Shown here: positions 46,438 to 57,745 of the stretch, piece by piece
Layout of the letters: each line of letters starts with the position of its first letter
Numbering within the stretch: position 1 is the first letter of the stretch
Assembly (NCBI GenBank): GCA_014281115.1
Contig: JACONQ010000006.1
Location: forward strand, 1,116,001 to 1,180,000
DNA: 64,000 nt
Reading direction: 5' to 3'
Source of the DNA: Laburnicola sp. R22_1
Lineage: Eukaryota; Ascomycota; Dothideomycetes; Pleosporales; Didymosphaeriaceae
Translations under genes and position numbers: made by a program
The notes under the pieces: generated by a model
What the model was told of the DNA's origin: nothing
The model's input: only the letters and a program-made list of their open reading frames with translations
Databases searched by the model: none

Positions 46438-47445
46438 TGTGGCTGATGAACGTGGATACTATGATACTTATTTGCTCGATGTAGTTTAGTACAGATATGT
46501 ATAGTTGATGCAGAGGTGTGAGGAAGAAAGGAAAGGCGTGCAGAAAGATTTATTTGTAGTAAGGGCTGGCAATGTGGGCAAGATAACAGCTGCAGAGCTT
46601 CACATAATTCTGAATCAATGCGTACATGATTTTAGCTTGAAGGCATTGTAGTAGGCAGCCACATATATTATTTATACAGTATATATGAGCTTTACACGTT
46701 GCGAATTGACTAAAGTTGAATGCTTTCAATTGGAATGAGGACATTTTTTGATTAGTGATCTTGATAACGCAAAAGATAATGACTATATTTATTGCAAAGG
46801 CAGCGTCGCTGGGTATTTAAACCTTTTGTGCAGACAATTGTTGCAACTAACATAATTTTATTAGTAGAAGGGGCTAAATTATTTTTTAGGCGATATATAA
46901 CGTATAAAGAGCTAAACTAAAGTTTAACTAGATATATATATTCTATAACTATACTTTTATTATATATAACTTTATACGTACGTTATACTTTTAAGTTACT
47001 AGTAAAAAAAGCTATAGTAATATTAAAAAGTAGTATACGCTAGCATATCTCTAATAGCTATATTTAATAACTACTATTTAAATAATAACTTGTTTAGTTT
47101 ATTATAGTATGTTCTTAATTTTACTATAGTTATTACTATAATACTTTATCTATACTATTTTAACTATTTACTAGTAATACTTACTAATATTAATTATTAC
47201 TATATATATATATATAGCTATATAAGGCTAAAAGAAAAAGAAAAAAGAAAAAAAGAAAAAAAGAAAAAAATAATAGAAAAATAAAGTATATTTTTTTGGT
47301 TTTTATTAGGCTATTCTTACTAAGAGGGACGTTAGCCAGCCATATCGCATACGCTAAGTTATTAATTACGTAATATTATTTTAGTGCACTATGCCTATAC
47401 ATATATTAGTAACTACTCTATACTTATAAGCTGTAAGTATATATA
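46438..47445. other. Promoter region then AT-rich block
   Basis: The first few hundred bases are the likely promoter of CRC-motif gene 3. From about 46860 the sequence becomes strongly AT-rich, with GAAAAA(A)-type runs at 47235-47285. No gene is recognised. Confidence 0.5.
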
Positions 47446-48225
47446 ACATGTTATTATTTCTCCCCCGGTGTTAATCCGTGATGTTACGTGATCTCGGGCC
47501 GGCTGTTTGACTGACCACTGTGTTATGTAATCGATGATTTCTTTGACAACATTTTTCGCAGCAACAACGACGACGATAATTATGATAGTAACTAATCCAA
47601 CCATTTTGTTACTCTCCTACAGTGGATCTCCCCTCGCAACCGGCGAGTTGTATACTGCCCCCCTAGGACCTTGCTACTGCCGCCCATCTCCTCTGTGCTC
47701 CTGCCGCCGCTACTGCCCTTACTCCTCATCGTCCTTGTGCGCCCGCGCGATCTTAACTGCTGCCAGGAGCTTCTCCTATCATAGCTGCGCGCGCGCGCTC
47801 TGGCAACGTATAAGAAACATTTGCTTCTCCTCTAATAGACGCCCACTGCCATATCTTAGCCTATTCTCTAGCCTTGCCAGCAACGCAATAGTAAGGTGCT
47901 ATTATTTTCTTACAAAGGTTGCTGCATCTCTTCCTAGGTCTTTGTATAAAAGGATTGCCTAGCACTTAAGGATTTAGAGTTGCGTAAAGATTGTATATGG
48001 CCTAAACAGATTATTGGATGTAACCTTTAGGATAGTGTGATTGTAATCAATTTGGTCCTTTAGCAGCCCTACCTCTTAAACCTTATTTTGCAGCAGGTAG
48101 GCTAGATGGCTAACGTTGCCTAGCTAGTTGTCCATGCTAGTTTTGAATTCTCTGGCAGCCGTCTGACCGCGGGTATTAGACAACGCAATCTTAGGACGCC
48201 AGAAAGGTGTCGCGTTACCGCACAT
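47446..48225 (-). pseudogene. Family X copy 1: unknown repeated gene, lightly decayed
   Basis: On the minus strand a single frame runs from ATG at 48225 (MCGNATPFWRPKIALSNT) to about 47413. It is interrupted by roughly 15 TAG/TAA/TGA codons, nearly all at positions where CAG, CAA or TGG would restore a residue. It contains QTAAREFKTSMDN, LLKDQIDYNHTILKVTSNN, a charged KIARAHKDDEE region and a hydrophobic VGLVTIIIIVVVVAAKNVV segment near the end. About 270 residues, one frame, no intron. A TATAAAG box lies about 90 bp upstream (near 48320). A second, heavily decayed copy is at about 51800-52230. The family is not recognised. It may belong to a nonautonomous or unclassified mobile element, or be a duplicated host gene caught by RIP. 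Confidence 0.55.
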
Positions 48226-49237
48226 AATGAAGAGTTAGATTTAAAAGACTTGGTGTTGTGTGAGTTAAAGGTGAAGATTTGGTGTACTAGGCGTCGCTAA
48301 TATCGCAAGAGTAGGCAGACTTTATACGCTGTGTGTACAGCGAACCATAGTTGCGCTGCTGCTAAGTTGCGAGCGCGATAACTGAACTATGGTTAAGCGT
48401 CCCATTGCCTACACTGCTCCCATGGTTGCGACTTTGCGGTCCACTGCGGCTCTCCAACAGTCCACTAGTTAAGAGATAATATGTGACTTAGTTATGCCAG
48501 ATGGCAGACTATTTATTAACTACCATTGACAATACCGCTGTGCAAAACGTTGATAACAAAATTATTATTATTTTGTGTATATTTTGTTACTACCACTGTG
48601 TGCTAGGTGCTGGGTTTTAGTGCCTTCTGTTTTACTTCTCTCTGTGTATGGTGCGGATTCGACCTTGGCTAGAATCTTAACATAACGAAGATCTTTAATA
48701 ACGTGTTATTATAGGCAGAACTATTAACTATTAACTAGTTTCTTGCAAGTCTGCACTATAGGTTTAAATACCCAGCAATGCTGCCTTGCTTATTACATCC
48801 TCTACTATATTAGAATTGCTCTAGAAGTTAATGCGCCTTACCCTTGCGCCCATAGCACCTAAGTATATATAAATTAATAAAGCGGCGATACTATAATATA
48901 CTAAGACGCTAAGAGCTATATTTAAAGAGATAGGTATATAGTATCTAAAAGGCTTGCCAAATCTGCGCTAGGTAGAAAGGACAAATCTCTAGATTGTCTA
49001 GCTTAAGGAGGTTAGCCTATAGCTACTATATAAGTAGTTATATAATAGTCTAGTGTATATGGCATATATAGTAAAGCTTTAGAACCTTCGCCTACTAAAG
49101 AAGTACTTTTAGAATAACTATAATCTTGCTATATATTACTATGCGTAGTTAACTACTATTAAAGAGAATAATAATAAGAAGTACACACACTAGTACCTCT
49201 ACCTACTTACTACTCGTAACACTATACAGATGTGCTA

Positions 49238-49238
<1 letters not shown>
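48226..49238. other. Family X upstream region, then AT-rich sequence
   Basis: 48320-48450 has GC-balanced sequence with imperfect inverted repeats (AACCATAGTTGCG and GAACTATGGTT). These may be the end of the mobile unit that carried family X. 48820-49230 reads on the plus strand as short decayed pieces such as YTKTLRAIFKEIGI, not assignable. Confidence 0.4.

Positions 49239-49276
<38 letters not shown>
49239..49276. repeat. (AAT)n microsatellite, left part
   Basis: About 12 AAT units. The microsatellite continues at 51124-51157 beyond the Fot1-like element, which inserted into it. Confidence 0.9.
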
Positions 49277-49278
<2 letters not shown>

Positions 49279-51123
49279 CTGAGTGTCAAGCGAGTGGCCA
49301 TGCTAGGCGAGTGGCCACCCCCAATGAACTTTTAGGCCTTCTGCACGTACTTACTCAACACTACAACAACCTACTGCAATGCGTAATATATAGAATTAAT
49401 CGGTAACCTCTACTCTATCTTTTTCGCACGTGCGCGAATTGTGTCCTGTCTCCTTGCAGCGCTTACAGTGCCTTTTGCGCTGCTTACCTGCACCTGCTCG
49501 CGCTCTACCTTTACGCGTTTCCCCCTCTACCTGCGCCCTAACGTCTAATTGGGCTACTAAATCCTCTGCCTCTTCCTTTAATAGGTCTCCGCCCTCCTGA
49601 ATCCGCTTTCTTTTGCGCGATTTGCGCTCAGAAGCTGCTTTGTTTGATGCTTTAAGCTGCAGCACTTGGGCAGCTAGCAACGTCTGTAAATGCAGTATCA
49701 TCTTAGTGCCCTTTCTAAGTTAATTAACTATCTCAACTATAGGAGAAGGTGAGGAACCCTGATGTTTTTGAATGCGATCGCGAAGCAGCGTAGATTGAGC
49801 CTCTACTTCAGCGGCGTTGCTTAGTGTTTTGGGGTTCCATTGGGTGGTCCCTAGTGCGGGCGGTGTTAGCGTGCGAAGTTTGACTTTAAGCTTCAATAGC
49901 ACCACTAATAGGTTATAAGGCACTAAGCCAGTTGCTCTAAAGCTTAATTAGATATTTGTCTTTAAGAACGCAGGCTTAAAAACCTTCGCAAAGGAGGCAA
50001 TAAAGGCCTTTTTGTTAATTTGGCCAATATGGTCTGTTGCCAAGACTCTGATCTCTTTGCTGTATGCCTACTTTAAGGGGGCAAAACACCTAATATTAAG
50101 CGGCTGCAAGATGTGCAACAAGTGTGGAGGCATATAGAGGGTAATTATCTTGTTCTCCTTGTAGAGATCCTGGAAGGCAAGCGACTTGTGGCTCTTATAG
50201 CTATTAATAATAAGCAGCACATGGCTACTCACTCTCCGCTCCCTTATCTACTTAATAAAGTGCCTTAACTAGGCTACACTAACCTTGTTTATAGTCTAGC
50301 TGTTGTCGCTAACCCTAATACGCCATTAGGGCTTCAAATTATGGTACTAGGACGCGTTGTGGTTCTTTGCTTTAAAGATAAGGTAGGGCGCGATTGCCCA
50401 GCCCATCGCGTTAACAGCGGCGATAAGAGTTACCCACTCACGGTCTCCCTACTAAACGCTAATAGGCTTAGTGCGTCTCTCTAAAGCAGTAACTACTTTA
50501 ACTTAGTTTTCAACGCCTATAGTAAAGCTAGTCTTATTAAAGTTATAGGTATCTTCGTCTAGTATATTGTACTTGGCCTTAATATTCGGTACAAAGTTAA
50601 ACTAGGGCCTAATAACCTCTAGATCGCTGCACAAGACTCTCTAATAATCGCGCTGTTAATTCAAACAGAATTTAAGCTCGCCCTCGCGTTTAACAAAGTT
50701 TAAGGCCTATTTTAGGCTAATAGGCTTGTTACCACGCGCAGCACGTAGTTGGTTGGCTATATCTTCTATAGAATATAGTATTAGCACAAATTCTTGCGCA
50801 TCTAGCTTCTTAATATAGTGTCTAAGCGCCTCCTCTTTAGTCTTTTAAAGGCTTAATAATTTAGGATAAGTATCGCGTGGTAACATCTTCCTAACGCGTC
50901 GGCGGCAGAGGGTTGTTTAAGACACATTGTAGATAGTAGCAATACGTTGCACGCTTAGTTTTTCGGGCGATTTAATTGCCTAGAGGGCTAATTTAATCCT
51001 GTCTTCTTTTAAGAGCTGTTCGAGGTTAGGTGGTTAAGACATTAAGGTTTGAAGTTCAAAAGCCCTAAAAGTTTATTAGGAGTGGCCACTCACCTAGCAT
51101 GGCTACTCGCTTAACACTTACGT
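49277..51123 (-). mobile_element. Fot1/pogo-like DNA transposon with zinc-knuckle transposase, inserted in a microsatellite
   Basis: The left end ACCTGAGTGTCAAGCGAGTGG and the right end ...CTACTCGCTTAACACTTACGT are inverted repeats. They extend inward through GCCATGCTAGG(C/T)GAGTGGCCAC for about 45 bp, and are flanked by TA (49275-49276, 51124-51125). The length of 1847 bp is typical for Fot1/Pot2-type elements. The flanks on both sides are (AAT)n. Confidence 0.88.
49396..51042 (-). pseudogene. Broken Fot1/pogo-like transposase with C-terminal zinc knuckle
   Basis: It starts at ATG 51042 (MS, stop, PPNLEQ) and ends at 49396. The C-terminal 101 codons are open and finish with a zinc knuckle CKRCKETGHNSRTC, typical of many fungal Fot1-like transposases. 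The centre keeps the N-terminal helix-turn-helix, the DDE_1 core and the pieces LLVVLLKLKVKLRTLTPPAL and RDRIQKHQGSS. Stops are mostly of TAG/TAA type. The domain order matches the element at 53522-55354. Confidence 0.75.
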
Positions 51124-51799
51124 TAATAATAATAATAATAATAATAATAAAATAATAACGCAAACTAAGTCCTTTAAAAGGATAGGGAAGAGAAAAGAAA
51201 TAAAGATATATATAGGAACCGCAACGCAAAGTAACCTAAAAGTAATTACTAGTATCTATAAAGAGATATAAATAATAAACTATTACATTACTATATAATA
51301 TCCATAGTTAAAACTTTCGTTAAAGAAATAAAGTATATAAAGGTTCTTAAAAAAGTAGTAGTAAAGTACTATAATTTACTTAAAAGTATACTTATTAAAT
51401 TAATTTTATATAATTACTAATATATAATAGAAGCTAAGAAGAATATTATATTTATTAAAAATAAGCTAAAAGAATATAATTCCTTATTAAGTATATTAAA
51501 AATAATAATAGTTTTTACCTAAAGTATATAAAGTATATTTTAGCACTCTATAAGAATTATAAAAAAGTAATAGTTACTAAATCTACTACTACTTAATATT
51601 ATTTTTATGAGTTAAATAGAAAAGAAATATTTAGTACTATTTTATATAGTTATATTATAGTTTTAGTATTTTAAAATTAAATTATTTAGCTTAAAAGCAA
51701 AATTAAACATATATTAGGTATTTTATAGTAATAAGATCCTATTATATAAACTTATAAGAAGCTAGTTAATAGTTTTACTAATAGAAACGTATTATATAT
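51124..51799. other. Microsatellite remainder and AT-rich sequence
   Basis: 51124-51157 is the right part of the interrupted (AAT)n tract. The following 640 bp are AT-rich without recognisable coding; they may be a decayed continuation of the sequence left of 49239. Confidence 0.5.
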
Positions 51800-52230
51800 G
51801 CTTATAGTATATTTCTCCCCTAGGGTTAATTTGTAATATTATATAATTCTAGGCTAACTATTTAACTAGTCACTATATTATATAATTAATAATTTCTTTA
51901 ATAATATTTTTAGTATAATAATAATAACAATAATTATAATAGTAACTAACTTAACTATTTTATCTAACTTTTTTTATAGTAGATCTCTCCTTATAACTAG
52001 CGATTAGGCCATATACTATTATCTAGGACCTCGCCGCTACTACCTATCTTCCTTATATTCTTACTACTACTACTTACCTTTACCCTTATTACTTGTAGTC
52101 CCCTGCCTTAATAGTAGCCTAGATAATTGCTACTATCTTAATAAGCTTCTTATACTACTATTACGCCTCTAATATTTTATATATTATAATAAACTTTTTC
52201 TTTCTTTACTTTAGTCCTTGCCCTTATAGT
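51800..52230 (-). pseudogene. Family X copy 2, heavily decayed
   Basis: The order of landmarks on the plus strand parallels 47455-47880: CTCCCC, then the region complementary to the hydrophobic segment, then AGTAGATCTCTCC versus AGTGGATCTCCCC, then CTAGGACCT and the run of CTACTAC versus CTGCCGC. Almost all differences from copy 1 are C to T or G to A. Similarity fades beyond about 52230, so the 5' part of the gene is missing or too decayed. Confidence 0.6.
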
Positions 52231-53519
52231 CCTTATTATCTTTATTTTTAATTATATTTTTAAGCTTCTATAGTATAATCTCTATATTATACTATTATTA
52301 TATTATAAAGGCTACGTCTCTATAAGGGCGCCACTAGGACGTCTAATAGTTAATAAGACAGAATAGAATAATATTAGGAGATAAGTGGTAATAAGACGAA
52401 TCACTACCTACTCTTATCTAAAGTAAGGGGGTTTTTATCTAAACCCCCGCTAGGTCCAAAGAAGACATAAGTCCCCATTCGGCCACCTAAGCGACAAGAA
52501 GGCCTTATAGTATCCCCCTTCTAGAATTAACCTAATCTAGGTTGCCCTAGGAGATTAAAACGTGCGATATTCTATTATCTTCGCTTAAAAAATAAATAAT
52601 TGCTAGTCTTATAATTGTATAGTAATAATTGTTGTTGTGTTAGGCGCTATTACGCCATTAAGGTGCTCTAGGGCACCTAACTAATTTGGTAGCTAAAGGT
52701 GCTATTAAGCGAGACTTAGCGCAGTTATTTTAGTTTTCGTCTACCCTTGCACTACTCTTGCTTCTCGCGCCTCTACTAGTTAATTTAGTATATACTATCC
52801 TACTCTTATTATTCTAATACGTTCTAATATTCCTTTCTACAGTAAAATAGTTCTTAAGAAGACGCTCGCTGTATAGCGGGTAGAGTTAGCTTATAACTAA
52901 CCCACTAGTGCTAATCTGTGTGTTCGTTACATTAAACTTATTTATAAGGGGGATCTACTCTACACATGCCACTTTCTGGATACTAAACTTGTCCTATTAA
53001 TCCAAATTAATGGTGTTTAGCTGTCTAGGTGTAGTAATTGCTTAATTTAGAATAAATACTGCCTTATAGTAATGTATGCCTATATTAGGCGCCATTATGC
53101 TGCTAACTAAGATAATACAGTGCCCCATTAACTTTAACACTAAGCTTAATAGTCTTGTGGCTGCTTAGGCTCTCCTTTATAGTGGTAATTCTAATAAGAA
53201 TAAGAAACGCGTTTACAAGACTGCTAAAAGACTTATAAACCACATTAAGTGGGTGTAGTCGTCCTTATAGCGCTTTTTATTAACTAATTACTTCTTAGCT
53301 TATTTAAGCCCTACGCACAGAATCTCTGTGTCCAAAATAGTAGTAATGTCTGTTAATTAACCTATTGCTTTACTAAGAAGCGCGCTCGTACTAATATAGA
53401 GCGCGAGACTAAGCAATATTGCTGTAAGAAGGCCATTAACTGCGCAACCTATAAGGGTGGGACCCTAAAGCGAGACAAGGTCTGTAATTTCGCCTTTTGT
53501 CCCATTATATTAACGTGTT
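52231..53519 (+). pseudogene. Decayed Cys-rich coding region, family unknown
   Basis: From about 52845 to 53510 the plus strand reads in one frame with stops mainly at Gln codons. Pieces include PTSANLCVRYIKLIYKGDL, LYTCHFLDTKLVLLIQINGV, LSRCSNCLI, NKYCLIVMYAYIRRHYAAN, KKRARTNIERETKQYCCKKA and KRDKVCNFAFCP. The paired Cys (C-x2-C, then C) suggest zinc-binding modules. Upstream (52340-52840) is non-coding, with a TGTTAGGCGC sequence near 52636 that could be an LTR or promoter. It is cut at 53520 by the next Fot1-like element. I cannot say whether it is a host gene or mobile. Confidence 0.4.
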
Positions 53520-53521
53520 TA

Positions 53522-55354
53522 CAAGCGTGCCGTCAGTACAAGCGAGCCGTCAACCCTACTAACTTTCTACACTTAAAAAGCCACGTAGTTTAACAACACA
53601 TCAAAATTCTATTAATATAATAGCTTTCCTAAATTAAGCAGTATCTATAGAAGCCTTCTTGCACGTACGTGAGTTGTGCCCAGGCTCCCTGCAGCGCGTG
53701 CAGCGCGCTGAAGCCTGCCGGCTCGCACCTGACCGCGCCTGGCTATACCGCGTTTCTCCCTCTAGTTGCTGCTCAACAGCCTTCTAAGCAATAATATCCT
53801 CTCCCTCTGCCTTTAATAGAGTGCCTCGCTTCTAGATCCGCTTCTTTTTACGCTATTTACGCGTTATAGCTGCCTTATTTGCCCTTTGTAGACTAGCTAT
53901 TTTATCGCGCATAATTACTATTAAATGCGCCATTCTCTTAGCCCCTCTTATAAGCCGATTAAGCGACTGGATAACTAATGTAGGAGAGGATCCTTAATGC
54001 CTTTAGATCCGCTCACGAACTAGAGTTGACTGAGCGCCTAGCTCGCGCGCGTTGCTTGGTGTTGCAGACTCCCATAGGGTCTCTAGTAGGGCTGCTGGCG
54101 ACGGCGTACGAAGCTTCACATTAAGCTTTAATATCACCGCCTCTAGATTGTGTGGGACTAGCCCAGCGCCTTAAAAGCTTGCGCAGATATTCTCCTTTGT
54201 AATTAACTAGTCGTAGGCGGCGCGGAAGGCTGGTAGGAACTCAAGCTTAGTGATATGGTTGATGTGGTCGCGTATTAGGCCCTCGACCTGGCGCCCGTAC
54301 GCCCGCTTTAATGGCGAGAAATAGCCAACGTCAAGCGGCTGCAGAAGGTGTGACAAATGTGGCGGCATATAGAGAGTGTAGATCTTGTTCTTCTTGCAGA
54401 TCTCCTGGAATTTAAGCGAGTTGTAACTCTTATAACTGTTAAGTATTAGTAGCTAACGCGCGCCCACTCTACGCTCTACTATATGCTTGATAAAATGCCG
54501 TAGCCAGGCAACACCAAGCTCGTTCGTAGTCCAGCCATTGTCGCTGAGACCAATAGCCCAGTCACCTGGTATATTGTCGCCCTCGTACCAGGCAGAGAGG
54601 TGGTACTGGCCAGCGAAGATGATAAAGGGCGGGATTGCCCACCCAGTAGCGTTAATTCCGTAGATCGCCGTCACCCACTCACGATTGCCTGGCTGGATCG
54701 CTTTTGGCCGGCCACGCCTCTCTGAGCCAGTAACGACTAGCTGGGAGGATATTTTACCCATCAGAAAGCCAGTCTCGTCGAAGTTGAAGGTATCCTTGTC
54801 GCAGATACCGTAGGTGGCCTTTGTACGTGCTACTAGCTCAAACCAGGCCTGTATAACTGTTGGGTCCTCGCAGAGGGCTTGCTGTCAATTGTAGGGTCGA
54901 TTAAATCGCGTTGTGAGGCTGTCTGTTCGCTTAACAAAGTTCCTAGGCCACTGCTGGCCAACGTGGCCTGCGCTGCGCTTAGTGAGCAGCTTATTCGCCA
55001 TATCTCGTACAGCACCTAGAGTGGGCGCAAAGCCTCGCGAATCTAGGTCAAGTATTTGCTCAACAATCACCTCCTCTTCTAGCTTGGTAAGCTTCTTTGA
55101 TTTGGGCTGGTAATTGCGTCGCGTAGCAATTCCAGCGCGTCGGTCGCGCAGCGTTGATTGAGGGACGTTAAACGTTAAGGCAGCGCGATTTTCGCTCTAA
55201 ATCTGATTTTTATTAATAGCTGAGATAGCAAGGAAGATATCTCCTTTGTTATAGGGCAATTGAGTTGTAGTTGGTTGAGGCATTGTAGTTTGCTTATCGC
55301 GCGTTACGGAAAGTTGGTGGGGTTGACGGCTCGCTTGTACTGACGGCACGCTTA
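53522..55354 (-). mobile_element. Fot1/Pot2-like DNA transposon E
   Basis: The ends CAAGCGTGCCGTCAGTACAA and, inverted, TTGTACTGACGGCACGCTTA extend through GCGAGCCGTCAACC, giving terminal repeats of about 34 bp. TA flanks lie at 53520-53521 and 55355-55356. The length is 1833 bp. These ends resemble those of fungal Pot2/Fot1-group elements. Decay is mild. Confidence 0.9.
53640..55283 (-). pseudogene. Fot1/Pot2-like transposase (DDE_1), few lesions
   Basis: ATG at 55283 (MPQPTTTQLPYNKG) begins the frame. The N-terminal helix-turn-helix and CENP-B-type domain contain LDSRGFAPTLGAVRDMANKL and VGQQWPRNFVKR (54885-55070). The core contains FDETGFLMGKISSQLVV, PGNREWVTAIYGINATG, IPPFIIFAGQYHL, DWAIGLSDNGWTTNELGVAW (54453-54761), and then LLILN-like and LQPLDVG-like stretches (54330-54440). 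A C-terminal zinc knuckle is near 53660-53720. Frameshift or stop lesions around 54450 and 54880 prevent function. The order is typical of a protein of about 540 residues. Confidence 0.8.
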
Positions 55355-55367
55355 TAAATACGTTATA

Positions 55368-57500
55368 CCGAATTCGGCCACTTAACGCACAGACCCCACT
55401 TAACGCACAGTTTGAGGATAGCCACCACTATTACTTTTGAAGCTGCAGAGCTCTATATATATTGTAAAATCACTAGATTTTTTAGAGTAGCATTTGCAGA
55501 AGCTTGATAAATCGATTGGCAACGATAAACTACGTGTGATACCTCTGTGGGAGGCGTACTTTGCGAGTGCGCGTTGATGGGCTGGATGCCTCCACCACCC
55601 CTTTAATAACTAATATATCCTTAACATTAACCTCTAGGTCCTTAATATGAGCAGGAGGTGCAGGAGCCTCGAGGCTATGCGCCTTACCCTTTTTGGCCAA
55701 TTGCATATCAGTCCTAAGTTGCTTTTTAGCTGCGCGCGCAAGTAGATCTTCTTCGCGCTCTGCCGCCTTCCTCTACTGTTCTTGCAACCTAACCTCTTTT
55801 GCAGCCATCCTTTTCTGCGCCCTCTGCTTAAGCATAGCCTATTTCTCCTGCTTTTTCTGCTCCTTATCTAGCTTGTTGCGCTCCTTCTGGTGTTGTAGTT
55901 CTTCTGCTTTGGCGTCTTTTTCAGCCTAGCGATTGCGGGCAGCCTTAACTTTTAATAGCAACTAGAAGACAGCGCCGCTAGCGTAATTCTTAGAGGGTTT
56001 AAGTAGTAATGCCTTGCCACGCTTACGGCGCTTCTTCTTATTAAAAAGGGCATCTCTAAGGCGATCGTTTTCGTGCTGGACGAGCTGTTTCTGAGTCGCT
56101 ATTGCGTGTATTGTGTAAGACAGCTGCGAGACGCGTTTATTATTAAGATCCTTAACTACCTGTCGTAGAAGTCCTTTAATTTTACGCCAATCGCTTGCAG
56201 AGAGTACTAACAACGTGCTATCGCTGCTTAATGGCCTCTTAGGCTCTAGATCCTTAAATTTCTTTCATATAGCGTTGCTATTTAGCGGAGAGATGCTAGT
56301 AACTTTAAAGGCGTTAATTATTGTTTCTTTGGCGAATGCAACTCTGCATGCCTTATAGAAGAAGCGGAAGAAGTCGCGCTTAGTGATAGATGTGAGTCCT
56401 TAGCTGTTGTACATAAATTCAGAGAGCTCTTTTGTATATGCAGCTAAAAGAGGCTTAAAAAGGCAGACATCTAGAGGCTGTAGCGTATGAGTTGAATGCG
56501 GCGGGTAGATAGCTAGGAGGATTTAATTTTAATTGCAGAACTCGATAAACTCTATAGTAACGTGTAAGCTATGCCCATCAAGAATTAGGAGTCGATAGTC
56601 GCGCTTTGCCTTCTTCTTAGTCTCCTTTTAAAAGCACCTCTTAAGCCAGGCAATCCCAAGTTCGTTGTTTGTCCATCCAGATGGTGATAAGGCGAAAAAG
56701 GCCTAGTGCTCTTAAGGATTGAAATCTTGTAGCTATGTGTCCTAGATATTGCCAGAAGCCGCCTAATATATTAGGGCAGGTTTAAGAGAGCTACCATTGG
56801 CGCATATACAAGCTATTGTTATTATCCACTCTCTATTACTGTCCTAGAGTACCTGCTTGACGCCTTCTTGCTCATATCGCTATTGAGAGAACACGCGCTT
56901 TATTTTTGACACTACCCTAATTAAGAAGCCCTTCTTATCCATATTGTATATATTTAACGGTGCGATGTTGTACTGCTTGATCTTATTGTCTAAAAGCTTG
57001 AAATAGAGGGCGTATTTGAAGGCTGAATCGGCTTTATAGCGCTGGCTATCGATGCCAGATGTCCATCGCAATATAAGGTTAATTTGATGCCGCGCAATGT
57101 AGCGATTAACCCAGTGATTTCCTAGCTCTTAATGTGCTATTTCTCCAGCGAAATTTTGTATTATCTCTCTCGTAGGGGGTAGGCCTTGTACACACAGCTT
57201 ATCAATGTACTATAGTAGCTGTTTTTCCTGTGTATTGTTGAGGAGTCGCTTTTTTTCGGCCCGAGTTGCATAGGTGCCCTGAACCCCTCGATAGCGCTTC
57301 GAGAGCCGCGACCGCTCAACGCCGTACTCCCGAGCAACCTGGGATATATTAGGACGTTCTCCTAGCTTCAGGGATTTTAAAGCTTCAACAGCTGCGTCGA
57401 TCGGGTCCATATTGGTGGAGTTATGAGGTGTTGAAAATATACGATTTTTAGTGTTAACTGTGCGTTGAGTGGGGTCTGTGCGTTGAGTGGCCGAATACGG
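55368..57500 (-). mobile_element. Pogo-like DNA transposon F
   Basis: Left CCGAATTCGGCCACTTAACG and right CGTTGAGTGGCCGAATACGG are inverted repeats of about 50 bp. Each contains two tandem CACT(T/C)AACGCACAG units. TA flanks are at 55366-55367 and 57501-57502. The length is 2133 bp. It lies only 11 bp from element E and directly abuts G2. Confidence 0.88.
55640..57410 (-). pseudogene. Broken pogo-like transposase of element F
   Basis: The open N-terminal part (57210-57410) starts MDPIDAAVEALKSLKLGER and has a psq/CENP-B-like helix-turn-helix, NISQVAREYGVERSRLSKRY. 56880-57071 carries DSAFKYALYFKLLDNKIKQY and IYNMDKKGFLI, the first catalytic Asp region (usually YNMDEKGF; here the Glu is Lys). 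A decayed DDE core is at 56400-56880 (LLILDGHSLHV-like near 56580). The C-terminal Lys/Arg-rich tail contains LVQHENDRLRDALFNKKKRR (55962-56213). Stops and the changed acidic residue make it inactive. Confidence 0.75.
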
Positions 57501-57502
57501 TA

Positions 57503-57745
57503 TTGTCAGATATCAGGTCACTGGAAATCACTGTGATTTCACTGTGAAATCCAGTAGTCACGTGCGTTCGATCACATGGTCTCCTTATGACGACAGTTGG
57601 TGTAACTTACAGTGATTTCACTGTGAGATCACTGTGAAATACACAAAGGAGACTGGCGTACTACTGTTACACTACTCCGCACTATTACTAGTGCGTCTTA
57701 GCGCTAGATAGATATTGCGTACGATAGCTGAGCTTCTCCGACAGA
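57503..57745. mobile_element. G2, second copy of the palindrome-rich element
   Basis: In reverse complement it parallels G1: CGGAGAAGCTC(A/G)GCTA, then GCGCTAAGACGCACTAGTA, AACAGTAGT(A/G)CGCCAG, TGTGTATTTCACAGTGA, and the end TATCTGACA. It contains at least six TCACAGTGA/TCACTGTGA units. The outer end beside element F is TTGTCAGATATCAGG; the other end is uncertain. It has no coding capacity. Confidence 0.6.

Noticed and set aside
47534..47962. 142-codon plus-strand frame, Ser/Cys/Arg-rich
   Set aside because: It is opposite family X copy 1. The minus-strand reading is supported by a second decayed copy and by stops restricted to RIP-type codons.
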